From contig CAVPMA010000015.1 in assembly GCA_963706315.1 (NCBI GenBank), positions 744,001 through 808,000 of the forward strand: 64,000 bases of DNA. Reading direction: 5' to 3'. The notes under the pieces were generated by a model. It was not told the DNA's origin. It was given only the letters and a program-made list of their open reading frames with translations, and made no database searches. This DNA comes from CALMEC01 sp963706315. GTDB lineage: Bacteria; Actinomycetota; Thermoleophilia; Miltoncostaeales; Miltoncostaeaceae. Both the position numbers and the translations under genes were made by a program. Shown here piece after piece: positions 52,071-60,243 of this stretch. Each line of letters opens with the position of its first letter. Position 1 is the first letter of the stretch.

Positions 52071-53213
52071 TCAGCGCGCGTGCGGGTACCGGCGGCCGCG
52101 CCACACGGGCCCGCGGCCGGTGATCCGGTCGACGGCGCCGCGCATGGCTGCGGCAGCCATGAAGGTGGTGCCGATCGGAAGCGTCGCCGCATAGCGGGCT
52201 GGCGTGTCGACGATCGGTCCGGCGAGCCGCTGGAGGATGCACTGGGCGGCGAACCCGGCCGCGCCGGTGGTCGCGAACCGCGCATCGCGTGAGCTGGCTC
52301 CGCGCAGGAGCGCGAAGGCCGGCAGCAGCCCCAGCACAAGGAGGGCCGCGGCTGGCGCCATTCCCTTCGTCACGCCCCGCTGCGACGCGAACGCGGCGTT
52401 CTTGCACCAGCCGCGCCAGAGCTCGCCGAGGTCGTGGTACATCCGCAGGCGGATGAGCCCGGTGCCGTCGGCGGGCATCAACAGCCCGCCGGAACGCTTG
52501 ACCGCCTGCGCCAGCGCGAGGTCGTCGACCATGTGGTGCCCGATGCCGTCATGGCCGCCGACGCGGTCGTAGAGCTCGCGCCGCACCAGCAGGTACGCAC
52601 CCGCGGCCATCGCGACCGCGCTACGCGGCGAGCGGGCGAGCGGTCCCGGCGCCAGGACGAACTGGATGAGCGCGGCCGCCGCGGGCAGCACGAGGCGCTC
52701 GGCCACCGTGCCGGTGTCGACCCGCGGCGCGAGCGTCAGCCCGCCCCGGTCGAGCCGCTCCGCGAGCGCGAGGCAGCGACCCAGTGCATCCGGCGCATGC
52801 ACGACGTCGGCGTCGGTGAACAGGATCCACTCCCCGGTCGCGCGACGGGCGCCCTGCCAGCAGGCCCAGCTCTTTCCGACCCAGCCCTTGGGAACCGGCT
52901 CGCCGCGCACGAGCGTGAAGCGGGGATCGCCCTCGGCCGCCGCCGAGGCCTCGGCGGCGGTGGCGTCGGTCGACTCGTCGTCGACGACGATCACCTCGAT
53001 TCGGCGGTAGCGCTGCCCCAGGTGCGAGCGCACCGCCGCCCCGACGCCGCCCTCCTCGTTGCGGGCGGGCAGCACGATCGACACGAGCGGGCCGTCGCCC
53101 AGCGGCGCCTCACGCATCGGGTTGGGGCCGCGCCGCCGCTCGACGACCGCGACTGCGGTCGCGGCCATCCAGACGGCCGCGGCTCCCGTGCTCAGAACAT
53201 GTCGGGAAGCCAT
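52071..53213 (-). CDS. Glycosyltransferase family 2, membrane-associated
   Basis: A 380-residue enzyme. GT2 features: LVSIVLPARNEEGGVGAAVR, IEVIVVDDESTDATAAEASA and WILFTDADVVHAPDALGRCL (DxD-type). A hydrophobic N-terminal segment (LSTGAAAVWMAATAVAVV) and C-terminal helices (ALLVLGLLPAFALLRG) place it at the membrane. This resembles hopanoid or carotenoid/mycofactocin-type glycosyltransferases, but the acceptor is not identifiable. It overlaps the acetyltransferase gene by 22 bases. Confidence 0.85.
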   Translation of the reverse strand: MASRHVLSTGAAAVWMAATAVAVVERRRGPNPMREAPLGDGPLVSIVLPARNEEGGVGAAVRSHLGQRYRRIEVIVVDDESTDATAAEASAAAEGDPRFTLVRGEPVPKGWVGKSWACWQGARRATGEWILFTDADVVHAPDALGRCLALAERLDRGGLTLAPRVDTGTVAERLVLPAAAALIQFVLAPGPLARSPRSAVAMAAGAYLLVRRELYDRVGGHDGIGHHMVDDLALAQAVKRSGGLLMPADGTGLIRLRMYHDLGELWRGWCKNAAFASQRGVTKGMAPAAALLVLGLLPAFALLRGASSRDARFATTGAAGFAAQCILQRLAGPIVDTPARYAATLPIGTTFMAAAAMRGAVDRITGRGPVWRGRRYPHAR

Positions 53214-54379
53214 GGCCGCCGATCTGTGGTGAGCTGGTCCATGATCGCGAGGTCGTCGTCGGGGCCCTCCGCCAGACCGAGCCTCCGGGCGGTATGCGCC
53301 CGGAGGCCGCCCGCGAACCATGCGGAGAATGGGCCGACACCGATCCGCACCCGGCCGGAGCCGCCCGCCTCGACGCGTGCCGACCCGCCGGAGAACTCCA
53401 CGACGAAGGGCCGCAGCGTACCGTCCGGCTCCTCGATCGCGAGCTCCAGACGCTGGTCGACCCATGCAGGCCAGCCGCACGCCTCGATCGCCCGCCGCGG
53501 ATCCACGACGCGAAGCATCCAGGCGTTGGTGCCGGAGGTGTCCACATCCAGCTCGCCCACGCGCCAGACGAGATCCGGCGTCGCGGGCAGCACGCCGTAG
53601 TCGAAGCGCACCTCGGGGCTCAGCGCGCCGTCGGACGCGAGCAGCCCCAAGAGCCCGTCGAGGGCGTCCGCGGTCGCGGCCCAGAAATCGGAGACCCACA
53701 CGTCGAACCCCCAACGGCGGTCGGCCGGGCGCTCATGCCGGAACGCGACGAATCCCGAGAGCCGCCCGTGTTCGCGCCACCCGAACCGGTAGCTGAGGTC
53801 GCCGGGGGGCTGCGGCAGCCGCCACGCCCACCACCAGTGGGGCCGCTCGATCGGACCGCACCAGCGGGCGACCTCCCCACCGCGGACCGCGTTCACCTCG
53901 TCCAGCTCGGGGTCGGGCACGGCCTGCCCCGACGCGCGTCGCCCCCCGAGTGCACGGGACGCGACGGTGAACTGGCTCACGTGGCCGGTGATCTCCCATC
54001 CCAGCCTGCGGTAGAACGTGACGCTCGATGGCCACAGAGGCGCGAGCGCGAGGTCCTCGTCGCGCATCGCCTCGACGAGGGATGCCATCACCGCGCGGCC
54101 GAGCCCGCGGCCCCGTGCCTGGGGCGCCGCGCACACGGAGGCGACCGCCCCCGCCGGGACCGGCCGCCCTCCCATCAGCTGACGGCAGGGCAGGGCGAGC
54201 GCTCCCGCCACGACCCGGTCGCCGTCGAGCGCGAATCGGGCGATCGCGTGGGGCCGCACGGCGGCGACGTAGCGGGCGGTCGCCTCGGGCGTCGTCGCGA
54301 ACGACTGGCCCTCGATCGCGGTGAACTGCTCCCAGTCGCCGTCGCCGCGCGGAGGGGCGATCACCGCCTGGCTCATCAC
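53192..54379 (-). CDS. Eis-like GNAT N-acetyltransferase
   Basis: A 395-residue protein with the Eis organisation: first GNAT domain with the acetyl-CoA loop GAVASVCAAPQARGRGLGRA and the SSVTFYRRLGWEITG segment, a second degenerate GNAT region (VWVSDFWAATADALDGLLGL), and a C-terminal SCP2-like domain (FSGGSARVEAGGSGRVRIG). Eis proteins acetylate aminoglycosides or protein/peptide amines. Substrate unknown here. Its start overlaps the stop of the small gene upstream. Confidence 0.85.
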   Translation of the reverse strand: MMSQAVIAPPRGDGDWEQFTAIEGQSFATTPEATARYVAAVRPHAIARFALDGDRVVAGALALPCRQLMGGRPVPAGAVASVCAAPQARGRGLGRAVMASLVEAMRDEDLALAPLWPSSVTFYRRLGWEITGHVSQFTVASRALGGRRASGQAVPDPELDEVNAVRGGEVARWCGPIERPHWWWAWRLPQPPGDLSYRFGWREHGRLSGFVAFRHERPADRRWGFDVWVSDFWAATADALDGLLGLLASDGALSPEVRFDYGVLPATPDLVWRVGELDVDTSGTNAWMLRVVDPRRAIEACGWPAWVDQRLELAIEEPDGTLRPFVVEFSGGSARVEAGGSGRVRIGVGPFSAWFAGGLRAHTARRLGLAEGPDDDLAIMDQLTTDRRPWLPDMF

Positions 54380-54633
54380 TCCTCGTCCTCCCAGTCATGC
54401 TCGAGCACGAGCGAGACGTATGCCCGCCACTCGCGCAGGACCACCTTGACATGGCGGCGACGGATCTGCGGCTGCGTGCTCTTGAGCAGCTGGAGGGCCA
54501 GGCCGTCGCCGCCCGGCGCGGGCGGATTCTGCAGCTCCCGCAGCACGGCCCAGACATCGTCCTCGTCCAGCTTCGGGCGTTCGGCGAGGATGTAGTCGAC
54601 CGCCTCGCCGAGGTCCGGCTCGTCGTCGCTCAC
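54376..54633 (-). CDS. Small acidic hypothetical protein
   Basis: An 85-residue protein with overlapping junctions on both sides (ATGA with each neighbour), so it is translated as part of the operon. It reads DDEPDLGEAVDYILAERPKL, DEDDVWAVLRELQNPPAPGG and RRHVKVVLREWRAYVSLVLE. The helical, acidic nature suggests a soluble adaptor. Family not recognised. Confidence 0.65.
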   Translation of the reverse strand: MSDDEPDLGEAVDYILAERPKLDEDDVWAVLRELQNPPAPGGDGLALQLLKSTQPQIRRRHVKVVLREWRAYVSLVLEHDWEDEE

Positions 54634-56279
54634 CGCTGGAGCTCTGGCCCGTGGACGACGCGGTCATAGGTATCGATGGTGATGCCGGCGGCGCGCAGCT
54701 CGACCTTGCGTACGCGGGCGGTGGGCGTCTTCGGCAGCTCGGCCACCACGCGCACGTATCGGGGTACGGCGAAGTAGGGCATTCGGTCGGCGCAGTGGGA
54801 GAGCAGGTCGTGGTGGTCGACGTCGTCCCCCCGGGCAACGACGCAGACGAGGATCTCGTCCTCGGCCCCCGCGCCCTCGCCGGCGCTCACCGCGATCGCG
54901 GCCGCCTCGAGCACGTGTGGGTGGGAGGCGACGATGGCCTCGACCTCCATCGACGAGACGTTCTCGCCGCGCCGGCGGATGTAGTCCTTGACCCGGTCCA
55001 TGAAGTAGACGTAGCCGTCCGCGTCCATACGGCCGAGGTCGCCGGTGTGGAGCTTGAGGTTGCGGAAGTCGTCGGCGGTCTTCTCGGGCATGCCGGCGTA
55101 CGTGCGCATCACGATGTTCGGCATCTTCATGTCCACCACGATCTCGCCCGAGGCCCCGATCGGGACCGGCATGTCGGTGTCGGGATCGACGATCGACACC
55201 TCGAAGCCCGGGGTCGCGACTCCGCACGAGCCGGGGCGCACCGGCACCCCCGGCGGGTGGTAGGTCACCATCCCTGTCTCGGTCAGCCCGTAGCCCTCGG
55301 TGAACCGGATTCCGAACCGCTCCTGGAACTCGTGGAAGATGTCCCGCGGCGCCGGCATCGCCATGATCCGCGACACGTGATGCGCGCGATCGAGGTCGCT
55401 CGGCGGTGTGTTCCACAGGAAGTAGTTCATCGCGCTGACGGTGTTGAGCACGGTCGCCTCCGCGTCGATCACCTGCTGCCAGAACTGCTGGGAGGAGTAG
55501 CGCTCGGTGTAGGCGATCCGCGCCCCGGCGATCATCGCCGGGTACGCGGCGAGCACCTGGGCGTTCGAGTGGAACAGCGGCAGGCACGAGAAGAACGTGT
55601 CATCCGCGGTGACCTCGCAGACGTTGTTGTAGGTGCGCCCCGAGAAGTAGTCGGAGGCATGCTGCTTCACGGCGCCCTTGCTCCGGCCCGTCGTTCCCGA
55701 GGTGAACATCACGCGGGCGTCGTCGGTCCAACGAACGTCGACGTCGGGCTCCGCGTCCGGGGCCTCCCAGAGCACCTCGAACGGCTCCCACGCGATCGCC
55801 GGGTCGGGGCCCGCCGCACGCGGGGATCGCCACACGATGACCCGTTCGAGCAGCGGGAGATCGCCGGCGATCCGGTCGAGACGATCCAGGTACTCGTCGG
55901 AGATGATGAGGAACCGCGACCGGGGCAGGTTGATGACCCATGAGAGAAAGTCACCGCGGTAGGCGGTGTTGATGGGGCACTGCACGCCGCCGGCCTTCTG
56001 GATGCCGAACCACGCCGGCAGGTTGTCCTCGCAGTTCGGCATGAGCATCGACACACCCTCGCCCTTTTGGAGGCCGTGGGCGGCGAGGGCGTTCGCGATC
56101 CGGTTCGCGCGCGCGTTGACCTCGCCGTACGACAGCCACCGCCCGTTGCCGAAGCGCAGGTAGTCGCGGTCTGGCTGCGCCTCGGCGCGCTCCCGCAGGA
56201 TGCGTGGCAGCACCCAGGTCGTCGGGTCCTCGTACCGGTACCAGTCGCTCCACTCGCTCACGGAGCGGAACTCAAGCAC
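54630..56279 (-). CDS. Acyl-CoA ligase (CaiC/FadD-like)
   Basis: A 549-residue adenylate-forming enzyme from GTG 56279 (a GTG at 56261 is also possible). Core motifs: VMFTSGTTGRSKGAVKQHAS (P-loop), FRFTEGYGLTETGMVTYHPP type region, LKLHTGDLGRMDADGYVYFM and DRVKDYIRRRGENVSSMEVE, ending PTARVRKVELR with the catalytic Lys. It would activate a carboxylate such as carnitine, crotonobetaine or a fatty acid to CoA. The gene is not frameshifted, unlike the ligase at 11.9 kb. The upstream DNA has 38-bp tandem repeats. Confidence 0.85.
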   Translation of the reverse strand: MLEFRSVSEWSDWYRYEDPTTWVLPRILRERAEAQPDRDYLRFGNGRWLSYGEVNARANRIANALAAHGLQKGEGVSMLMPNCEDNLPAWFGIQKAGGVQCPINTAYRGDFLSWVINLPRSRFLIISDEYLDRLDRIAGDLPLLERVIVWRSPRAAGPDPAIAWEPFEVLWEAPDAEPDVDVRWTDDARVMFTSGTTGRSKGAVKQHASDYFSGRTYNNVCEVTADDTFFSCLPLFHSNAQVLAAYPAMIAGARIAYTERYSSQQFWQQVIDAEATVLNTVSAMNYFLWNTPPSDLDRAHHVSRIMAMPAPRDIFHEFQERFGIRFTEGYGLTETGMVTYHPPGVPVRPGSCGVATPGFEVSIVDPDTDMPVPIGASGEIVVDMKMPNIVMRTYAGMPEKTADDFRNLKLHTGDLGRMDADGYVYFMDRVKDYIRRRGENVSSMEVEAIVASHPHVLEAAAIAVSAGEGAGAEDEILVCVVARGDDVDHHDLLSHCADRMPYFAVPRYVRVVAELPKTPTARVRKVELRAAGITIDTYDRVVHGPELQR

Positions 56280-56346
56280 ACGCGGGCCGTTTCTTGGCAC
56301 GCGGCGCGATGGCCACGGCCGCGGGCGGGCGGGCTGTGCAGCCGTG

Positions 56347-56445
56347 CCCGGGACCGTTTCGGCGGATGTGACAACTGCTAAGCGCCCGGGACCATTCCGG
56401 CCGACGTGACGATTGTTAATCGCCGGGACCGTCACGGGACCGTCA
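56347..56445. repeat. Tandem 38-bp imperfect repeats upstream of the ligase
   Basis: Two adjacent units of exactly 38 bases (56347-56384 and 56385-56422), beginning CCCGGGACC(G/A)TT and containing GTGAC(A/G)A(C/T)T(G)TTAA-type sequence, with about three-quarters identity. A third partial unit (CCGGGACCGTCACGGGACCG) follows. They lie between the ligase and isomerase genes, upstream of the ligase start, and may be regulatory-protein binding sites. Confidence 0.6.
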
Positions 56446-56485
56446 GCCCACGCGCCGGAGGGCGAGTGTCGGGCATCGCCGTTCG

Positions 56486-57259
56486 TCACACCTCCGTCAG
56501 GAAGCCGAGGGTCGGCTCGGTCGGGCCGCCCGGCGCGTACTCCAGCCCGACCGCCCCGCGGTAGCCCGCAGCGGCCAGGGCGGCGACGAAGTGGGCGATC
56601 GGCACCGTCCCCGTTCCCGGCGCGCCGCGCCCCGGGGCGTCGGCGTACTGCACGTGCCCAATGAGCTGGGCGTACGTCTGGACATCGCGGATCGGGTCGC
56701 CGCCCCCTCGGGCGCAGTGGTAGGCGTCGAACAGCATCCGCACGCCGGGATCGTCGATCTCGGCGAGCAGGTCGGCCGTCGCCGCCGGGGTGGGGGTGAG
56801 GTACCCGGGAACGTCCAATCCGTTGATGGGCTCGACCACGATGGTGCGTCCCGATGCCTCCGCCAGGGCGCCGAGCCGCCGGTAGAGCCCGGCCGCGTGG
56901 GCGAGCTGCTCGTCCTCAGGCCGATCCGGCACGAACCGGCCGGGCAGGACGTTGACGTAGGGGCAGCCGACCCGTTCGGCGAGCGAGAGGGCCGTCACCA
57001 CAGCGGCCAGCGTGTCGTCGTCGCGCTCCTGCAAGTTGCAGAACCCGCGCTCGCCCGAGGCGATGTCGCCCCCGTCGGCGTTGAGGCAGCTCACCCCGAC
57101 CGCGGCGTCGTGGACCGCGTCGACCCAGGCGTCGACGTCGCCGGCCGGCGGCCACCACGACTCGATCAGCTCGAACCCCGCCGCCCGTGCGGCGGCGGGC
57201 CGCTCGAGCGGCTCGTGCTCCGTGAAGAGCATCGACACGTGCGCCGACCAGCGGATCAC
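56486..57259 (-). CDS. Hydroxypyruvate isomerase-like TIM barrel (Hyi family)
   Basis: A 257-residue protein from GTG at 57259, overlapping the upstream 3HCDH stop. TIM-barrel metal-site motifs: VVEPINGLDVPGYL (Glu), FDAYHCARGGG (Asp-x-x-His), HVQYADAPGRGAPGTG (Gln/Asp) and VGLEYAPGG (Glu), in the order of Hyi / xylose-isomerase-like proteins. Hydroxypyruvate to tartronate semialdehyde is the named activity, but other sugar-acid isomerases share the pattern. Its place between acyl-CoA genes is unexpected. Confidence 0.82.
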   Translation of the reverse strand: MIRWSAHVSMLFTEHEPLERPAAARAAGFELIESWWPPAGDVDAWVDAVHDAAVGVSCLNADGGDIASGERGFCNLQERDDDTLAAVVTALSLAERVGCPYVNVLPGRFVPDRPEDEQLAHAAGLYRRLGALAEASGRTIVVEPINGLDVPGYLTPTPAATADLLAEIDDPGVRMLFDAYHCARGGGDPIRDVQTYAQLIGHVQYADAPGRGAPGTGTVPIAHFVAALAAAGYRGAVGLEYAPGGPTEPTLGFLTEV

Positions 57260-58140
57260 CCGGCGAGCCCTCGCCGCCGCCGCGCGATCTCCCGGCCGGC
57301 CGCCAGGGCGTCTGCGCGGAGCTCCTGCACCTCGGCCCCGGCCCCGGCCGTCCACTCCTGCAGTGGCTCTCCCGCGGCGACGGGTCGGGTGATCGCCGCG
57401 GGGGCGGCCGAGTCGTTCGCCAGGTGGGGAAAGAGCAGGTTGCAGATCGTCGCGAACGTCGCGAGGCCGCCGAGGTCGGCGGTGGCGAGCGGGCCGGCGG
57501 CCACCCAGCGCGGGGCCAGGCCGTCCGCCACCGCCGCGTCGATGTCCTCCGCGCTCGCGACGCCCGTCTCCAGCAGGTGGAGGCACTCGCGCAGCACGGC
57601 GAACTGGATGCGGTTCCAGATGAACCCGGGCACGTCCAGCTGGGCGACCAGTGGCGCCTTACCCATCTGAGCCGCCACGTCCTTGAGGACGTCGACCGTG
57701 GCCGGCGACGTCGCCCCGCCGGGGATGATCTCCACGACGCCCGTGAGGTGCGCCGGCTTGAGGAAGTGAAGGCCCGCGAACCGCTCGGGCGAGCGGAGGA
57801 CCGACGCGATGTCCGCGATCGTCAGGCTCGACGTGTTCGTCGCGATCACCGCCCGCGGGTCGCACCACGGCTCGAGCCTGGCCAGCAGCTCGTGCTTGGT
57901 CGCAAGGTCCTCGACGATGGTCTCCACCACGAGGTCGGCCTCCGCGAACGTCGGCGCGTCGATCGGCGCGGTGGTGACGGCGACGCCCCCGGCGAGCTCC
58001 GTCGCCCGGCGGGCGGCCTCGGCGCGGCTGGCGGCGGTGCGCCCGGCGACCTGTGTCTCGAACCCCGCGGCCGCGAACGCCGCGGCGATCTCCGGCCCCA
58101 TCGAGCCGGTCCCGACGACGACGGCCCGCACGCGGGTCAC
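57256..58140 (-). CDS. 3-hydroxyacyl-CoA dehydrogenase family protein
   Basis: A 294-residue protein. N-terminal Rossmann: RAVVVGTGSMGPEIAAAFAA (GxGxMG), then LVVETIVEDLATKHELLARL, AVIATNTSSLTIADIASVLR and GLHFLKPAHLTGVVEIIPGG. In the usual HFFNP(V/A) motif the Asn is replaced by Lys (HFLKPAH), so the substrate preference may differ. C-terminal helical domain is present. Start overlaps the SCP2 gene stop, and its stop overlaps the isomerase start. Confidence 0.87.
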   Translation of the reverse strand: MTRVRAVVVGTGSMGPEIAAAFAAAGFETQVAGRTAASRAEAARRATELAGGVAVTTAPIDAPTFAEADLVVETIVEDLATKHELLARLEPWCDPRAVIATNTSSLTIADIASVLRSPERFAGLHFLKPAHLTGVVEIIPGGATSPATVDVLKDVAAQMGKAPLVAQLDVPGFIWNRIQFAVLRECLHLLETGVASAEDIDAAVADGLAPRWVAAGPLATADLGGLATFATICNLLFPHLANDSAAPAAITRPVAAGEPLQEWTAGAGAEVQELRADALAAGREIARRRRGLAG

Positions 58141-58490
58141 CGCTGCCTGGCGCGGCGCAGCTCGATCACCCGGGCGATGAGCTTGATCACGTTCGGGTCG
58201 CCGGTCACGCGCACGATGCCCTTCTCGTACGCCGCGACCCAGTCGCCCAGGTGCCCCTTCTCGGCCAGGGCGTTGAACGCCGGCCGGTCGATCGTGACCT
58301 CCACCCGCCCCTCCGCGGCGGCGTTGCGCGAGACCTTCGGACCCGGCGTCTCGACTCGCCACACCGCGGGACCGCCGCGTTCGCGCAGCTCGAGGCGGAA
58401 CACCATCGCGAGGTTACGAAGCGCCGGCACCTCGTCCACCAGTCGCGCGACCGCCCCCTCGATCATCGTCTTCGTATCGCTCGTGGCCAT
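58137..58490 (-). CDS. SCP2 sterol-binding domain protein
   Basis: A 117-residue protein starting MATSDTKTMIEGAVARLVDE. The SCP2-like fold: VFRLELRERGGPAVWRVETP, KVSRNAAAEGRVEVTIDRPA, FNALAEKGHLGDWVAAYEKG and IVRVTGDPNVIKLIARVIEL. It binds lipid or acyl chains in a hydrophobic tunnel. First gene of the four-gene minus-strand operon (SCP2, 3HCDH, isomerase, ligase); divergent from rpmG. Confidence 0.85.
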   Translation of the reverse strand: MATSDTKTMIEGAVARLVDEVPALRNLAMVFRLELRERGGPAVWRVETPGPKVSRNAAAEGRVEVTIDRPAFNALAEKGHLGDWVAAYEKGIVRVTGDPNVIKLIARVIELRRARQR

Positions 58491-58549
58491 GTCCGAATCC
58501 TGGCAGAGGAAGCGCCGCCAGAGCGCGCTGGCGGGCCGTTTCTCTGTGG

Positions 58550-58555
58550 TACAGT
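58550..58555 (+). promoter_or_regulatory. -10-like TACAGT upstream of rpmG
   Basis: TACAGT lies 35 bases upstream of the rpmG start in the short divergent region to the SCP2 gene. No good -35 was found at 16-18 bases upstream, so it is a weak candidate. Confidence 0.3.
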
Positions 58556-58589
58556 CCCTCGGCCGTCACACCGACCGGAGGATTGACGC

Positions 58590-58754
58590 GTGGGCAAGAC
58601 CGGCCAGCGGATCGCCGTGACGTTTGCATGCCAGGAGTGCAAGCGCCGCAACTACCAGAGCAACAAGAGCAGGCGAAACACGCCCGACCGCGTCGAGCTC
58701 AACAAGTACTGCCGGTGGTGCGGTAAGCACACGACGCACAAAGAGACGAGGTAG
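58590..58754 (+). CDS. rpmG: Ribosomal protein L33
   Basis: A 54-residue product from a GTG at 58590 with GGAGG upstream: GKTGQRIAVTFACQECKRRN, YQSNKSRRNTPDRVELNKYC, RWCGKHTTHKETR. Two CxxC pairs form the zinc-binding version of L33. Standard length. It heads the tRNA-Trp / secE / nusG cluster, the usual arrangement in actinobacteria. Confidence 0.95.
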   Translation: MGKTGQRIAVTFACQECKRRNYQSNKSRRNTPDRVELNKYCRWCGKHTTHKETR

Positions 58755-58772
58755 CGCCCTCGCATCACGCAG

Positions 58773-58845
58773 AGGGTCGTAGCTCAACTGGTAGAGCACC
58801 GGTCTCCAAAACCGGGGGTTGGGGGTTCGAGTCCCTCCGGCCCTG
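58773..58845 (+). tRNA. tRNA-Trp (anticodon CCA)
   Basis: A full cloverleaf: acceptor AGGGTCG/CGGCCCT, D-arm GCTCAACTGGTAGAGC, anticodon stem ACCGG/CCGGG with the loop TCTCCAAAA region giving CCA, T-arm GGGGG-TTCGAGT-CCCTC. Between rpmG and secE, its canonical place. Confidence 0.94.
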
Positions 58846-58863
58846 CCTCCATCACCCAACGCC

Positions 58864-59226
58864 ATGGCACGCAAACGACGCACAGACAACGACGACGCCG
58901 ATCCGGGCCGGCCGGTCCCGGACGACGCCGGCACGACCCAGCGCAGGACCCCTCGCCCGCGGTCGGGCTCCGGCGCCGCGGCGCGCGCACGTCCCGGGCC
59001 GCAGGCCAAGACGGCCAAGGCCGGATCCGTCACCAAGGCGGTGCAGCAGGGCAGGTTCACGCGATTCACCCAGGAGGTCATCGCCGAGCTCAAGAAGGTG
59101 AGCTGGCCCACCAGGCCGCAGCTCATCCAGTCGACGATGGTCGTGATCGTCGCGGTGGCCATCGTCGCCGTGTTCCTCGGACTCGCCGATCACGTGTCCG
59201 CATGGATCACCGACCGGATCTTCTAG
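58864..59226 (+). CDS. secE: Preprotein translocase subunit SecE
   Basis: A 120-residue single-pass membrane protein of the SecYEG channel. A long Arg/Lys/Pro-rich N-terminal extension of about 60 residues is followed by the conserved amphipathic region FTRFTQEVIAELKKVSWPTR and one membrane segment STMVVIVAVAIVAVFLGLAD. Longer than the minimal bacterial SecE, as in several actinobacteria. It precedes nusG. Confidence 0.95.
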   Translation: MARKRRTDNDDADPGRPVPDDAGTTQRRTPRPRSGSGAAARARPGPQAKTAKAGSVTKAVQQGRFTRFTQEVIAELKKVSWPTRPQLIQSTMVVIVAVAIVAVFLGLADHVSAWITDRIF

Positions 59227-59239
59227 GAAGAGGGTTTAC

Positions 59240-59764
59240 TTGTTCTACTGGTACGTCATCAACACCTATTCCGGCCACGAGGCGAAGGTCAAGGCCAACC
59301 TCCAGCACCGGATCCAGTCCGCCGGTCAGGACCACATGGTGCGCCAGATCGTCATCCCCACCGAGCAGGTGGTGGAGACGAAGGACGGTCAGAAGGTCCA
59401 GACGGAGCGGCGGGTGCTGCCCGGCTACGTGCTCGTGCAGATGGAGATGACCGACGATTCCTGGTCGCTCGTCAAGAACACGCCGGGGGTCACCGGGTTC
59501 GTCGGCGCGGCGAACAAGCCGGCCCCCCTGTCCCGTGAGGAGATCGACCACCTCCTGCGCGTGCCGTCCGAGCAGAAGCCGCGGGCCCGCGCAGACTTCG
59601 AGGAGGGCGAGACCGTCAAGATCATCGCCGGCCCCCTGTCGGACTTCACCGGCGAGATCGCCGAGATCAACCATGAGCAGGGTCGCCTCAAGGTGCTGGT
59701 GAGTATCTTTGGCCGCGAGACGCCGGCTGAGCTCTCGTTCGACCAGGTCAAGAAGATTTCGTAA
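59240..59764 (+). CDS. nusG: Transcription antitermination/elongation protein NusG
   Basis: A 174-residue NusG. The TTG start at 59240 is forced by the frame; the product begins FYWYVINTYSGHEAKVKANL, then RRVLPGYVLVQMEMTDDSWS, the NGN domain, and a KOW motif at the end (VKIIAGPLSDFTGEIAEINH, LKVLVSIFGRETPAELSFDQ). Canonical place after secE. Confidence 0.96.
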   Translation: MFYWYVINTYSGHEAKVKANLQHRIQSAGQDHMVRQIVIPTEQVVETKDGQKVQTERRVLPGYVLVQMEMTDDSWSLVKNTPGVTGFVGAANKPAPLSREEIDHLLRVPSEQKPRARADFEEGETVKIIAGPLSDFTGEIAEINHEQGRLKVLVSIFGRETPAELSFDQVKKIS

Positions 59765-59802
59765 CCACGGGGCGCCCGACGGCGCGAGATTCGAGGAAGT
59801 GA

Positions 59803-60231
59803 ATGGCGAAGAAGGTCCTTCAGATCGTCAAGCTGCAGATCCCGGGTGGCGCCGCGTCGCCGGCGCCTCCGGTCGGCCCTGCGCTCGGTGGCGCCGGCAT
59901 CAACATCCCCGAGTTCTGCAAGGCGTTCAACGCCCAGACCCAGGGCGACGCGGGCACGATCATCCCCGTCGAGATCTCGGTCTTCGAGGACCGCTCGTTC
60001 ACGTTCATCACGAAGACCCCGCCCGCCGCGGTGCTGATCAAGCAGGCGATCAGCCTGGACAAGGGCTCGCCCGAGTCGCACCGCACGAAGGTCGGCCACC
60101 TCACCCGCGATCAGCTCCGCCAGATCGCCGAGACCAAGATGCCCGACCTCAACGCCAACGACATCGACGCCGCAATGCGGGTCATCGCCGGGACCGCCCG
60201 CAGCATGGGCGTGACCGTGGACGCCGAGTAG
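59803..60231 (+). CDS. rplK: Ribosomal protein L11
   Basis: A 142-residue L11: KKVLQIVKLQIPGGAASPAP, PVGPALGGAGINIPEFCKAF, the PPAAVLIKQ region, and a C-terminal rRNA-binding helix IDAAMRVIAGTARSMGVTVD. Length and motifs standard. Confidence 0.97.
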   Translation: MAKKVLQIVKLQIPGGAASPAPPVGPALGGAGINIPEFCKAFNAQTQGDAGTIIPVEISVFEDRSFTFITKTPPAAVLIKQAISLDKGSPESHRTKVGHLTRDQLRQIAETKMPDLNANDIDAAMRVIAGTARSMGVTVDAE

Positions 60232-60243
60232 GAGACCGAACGG

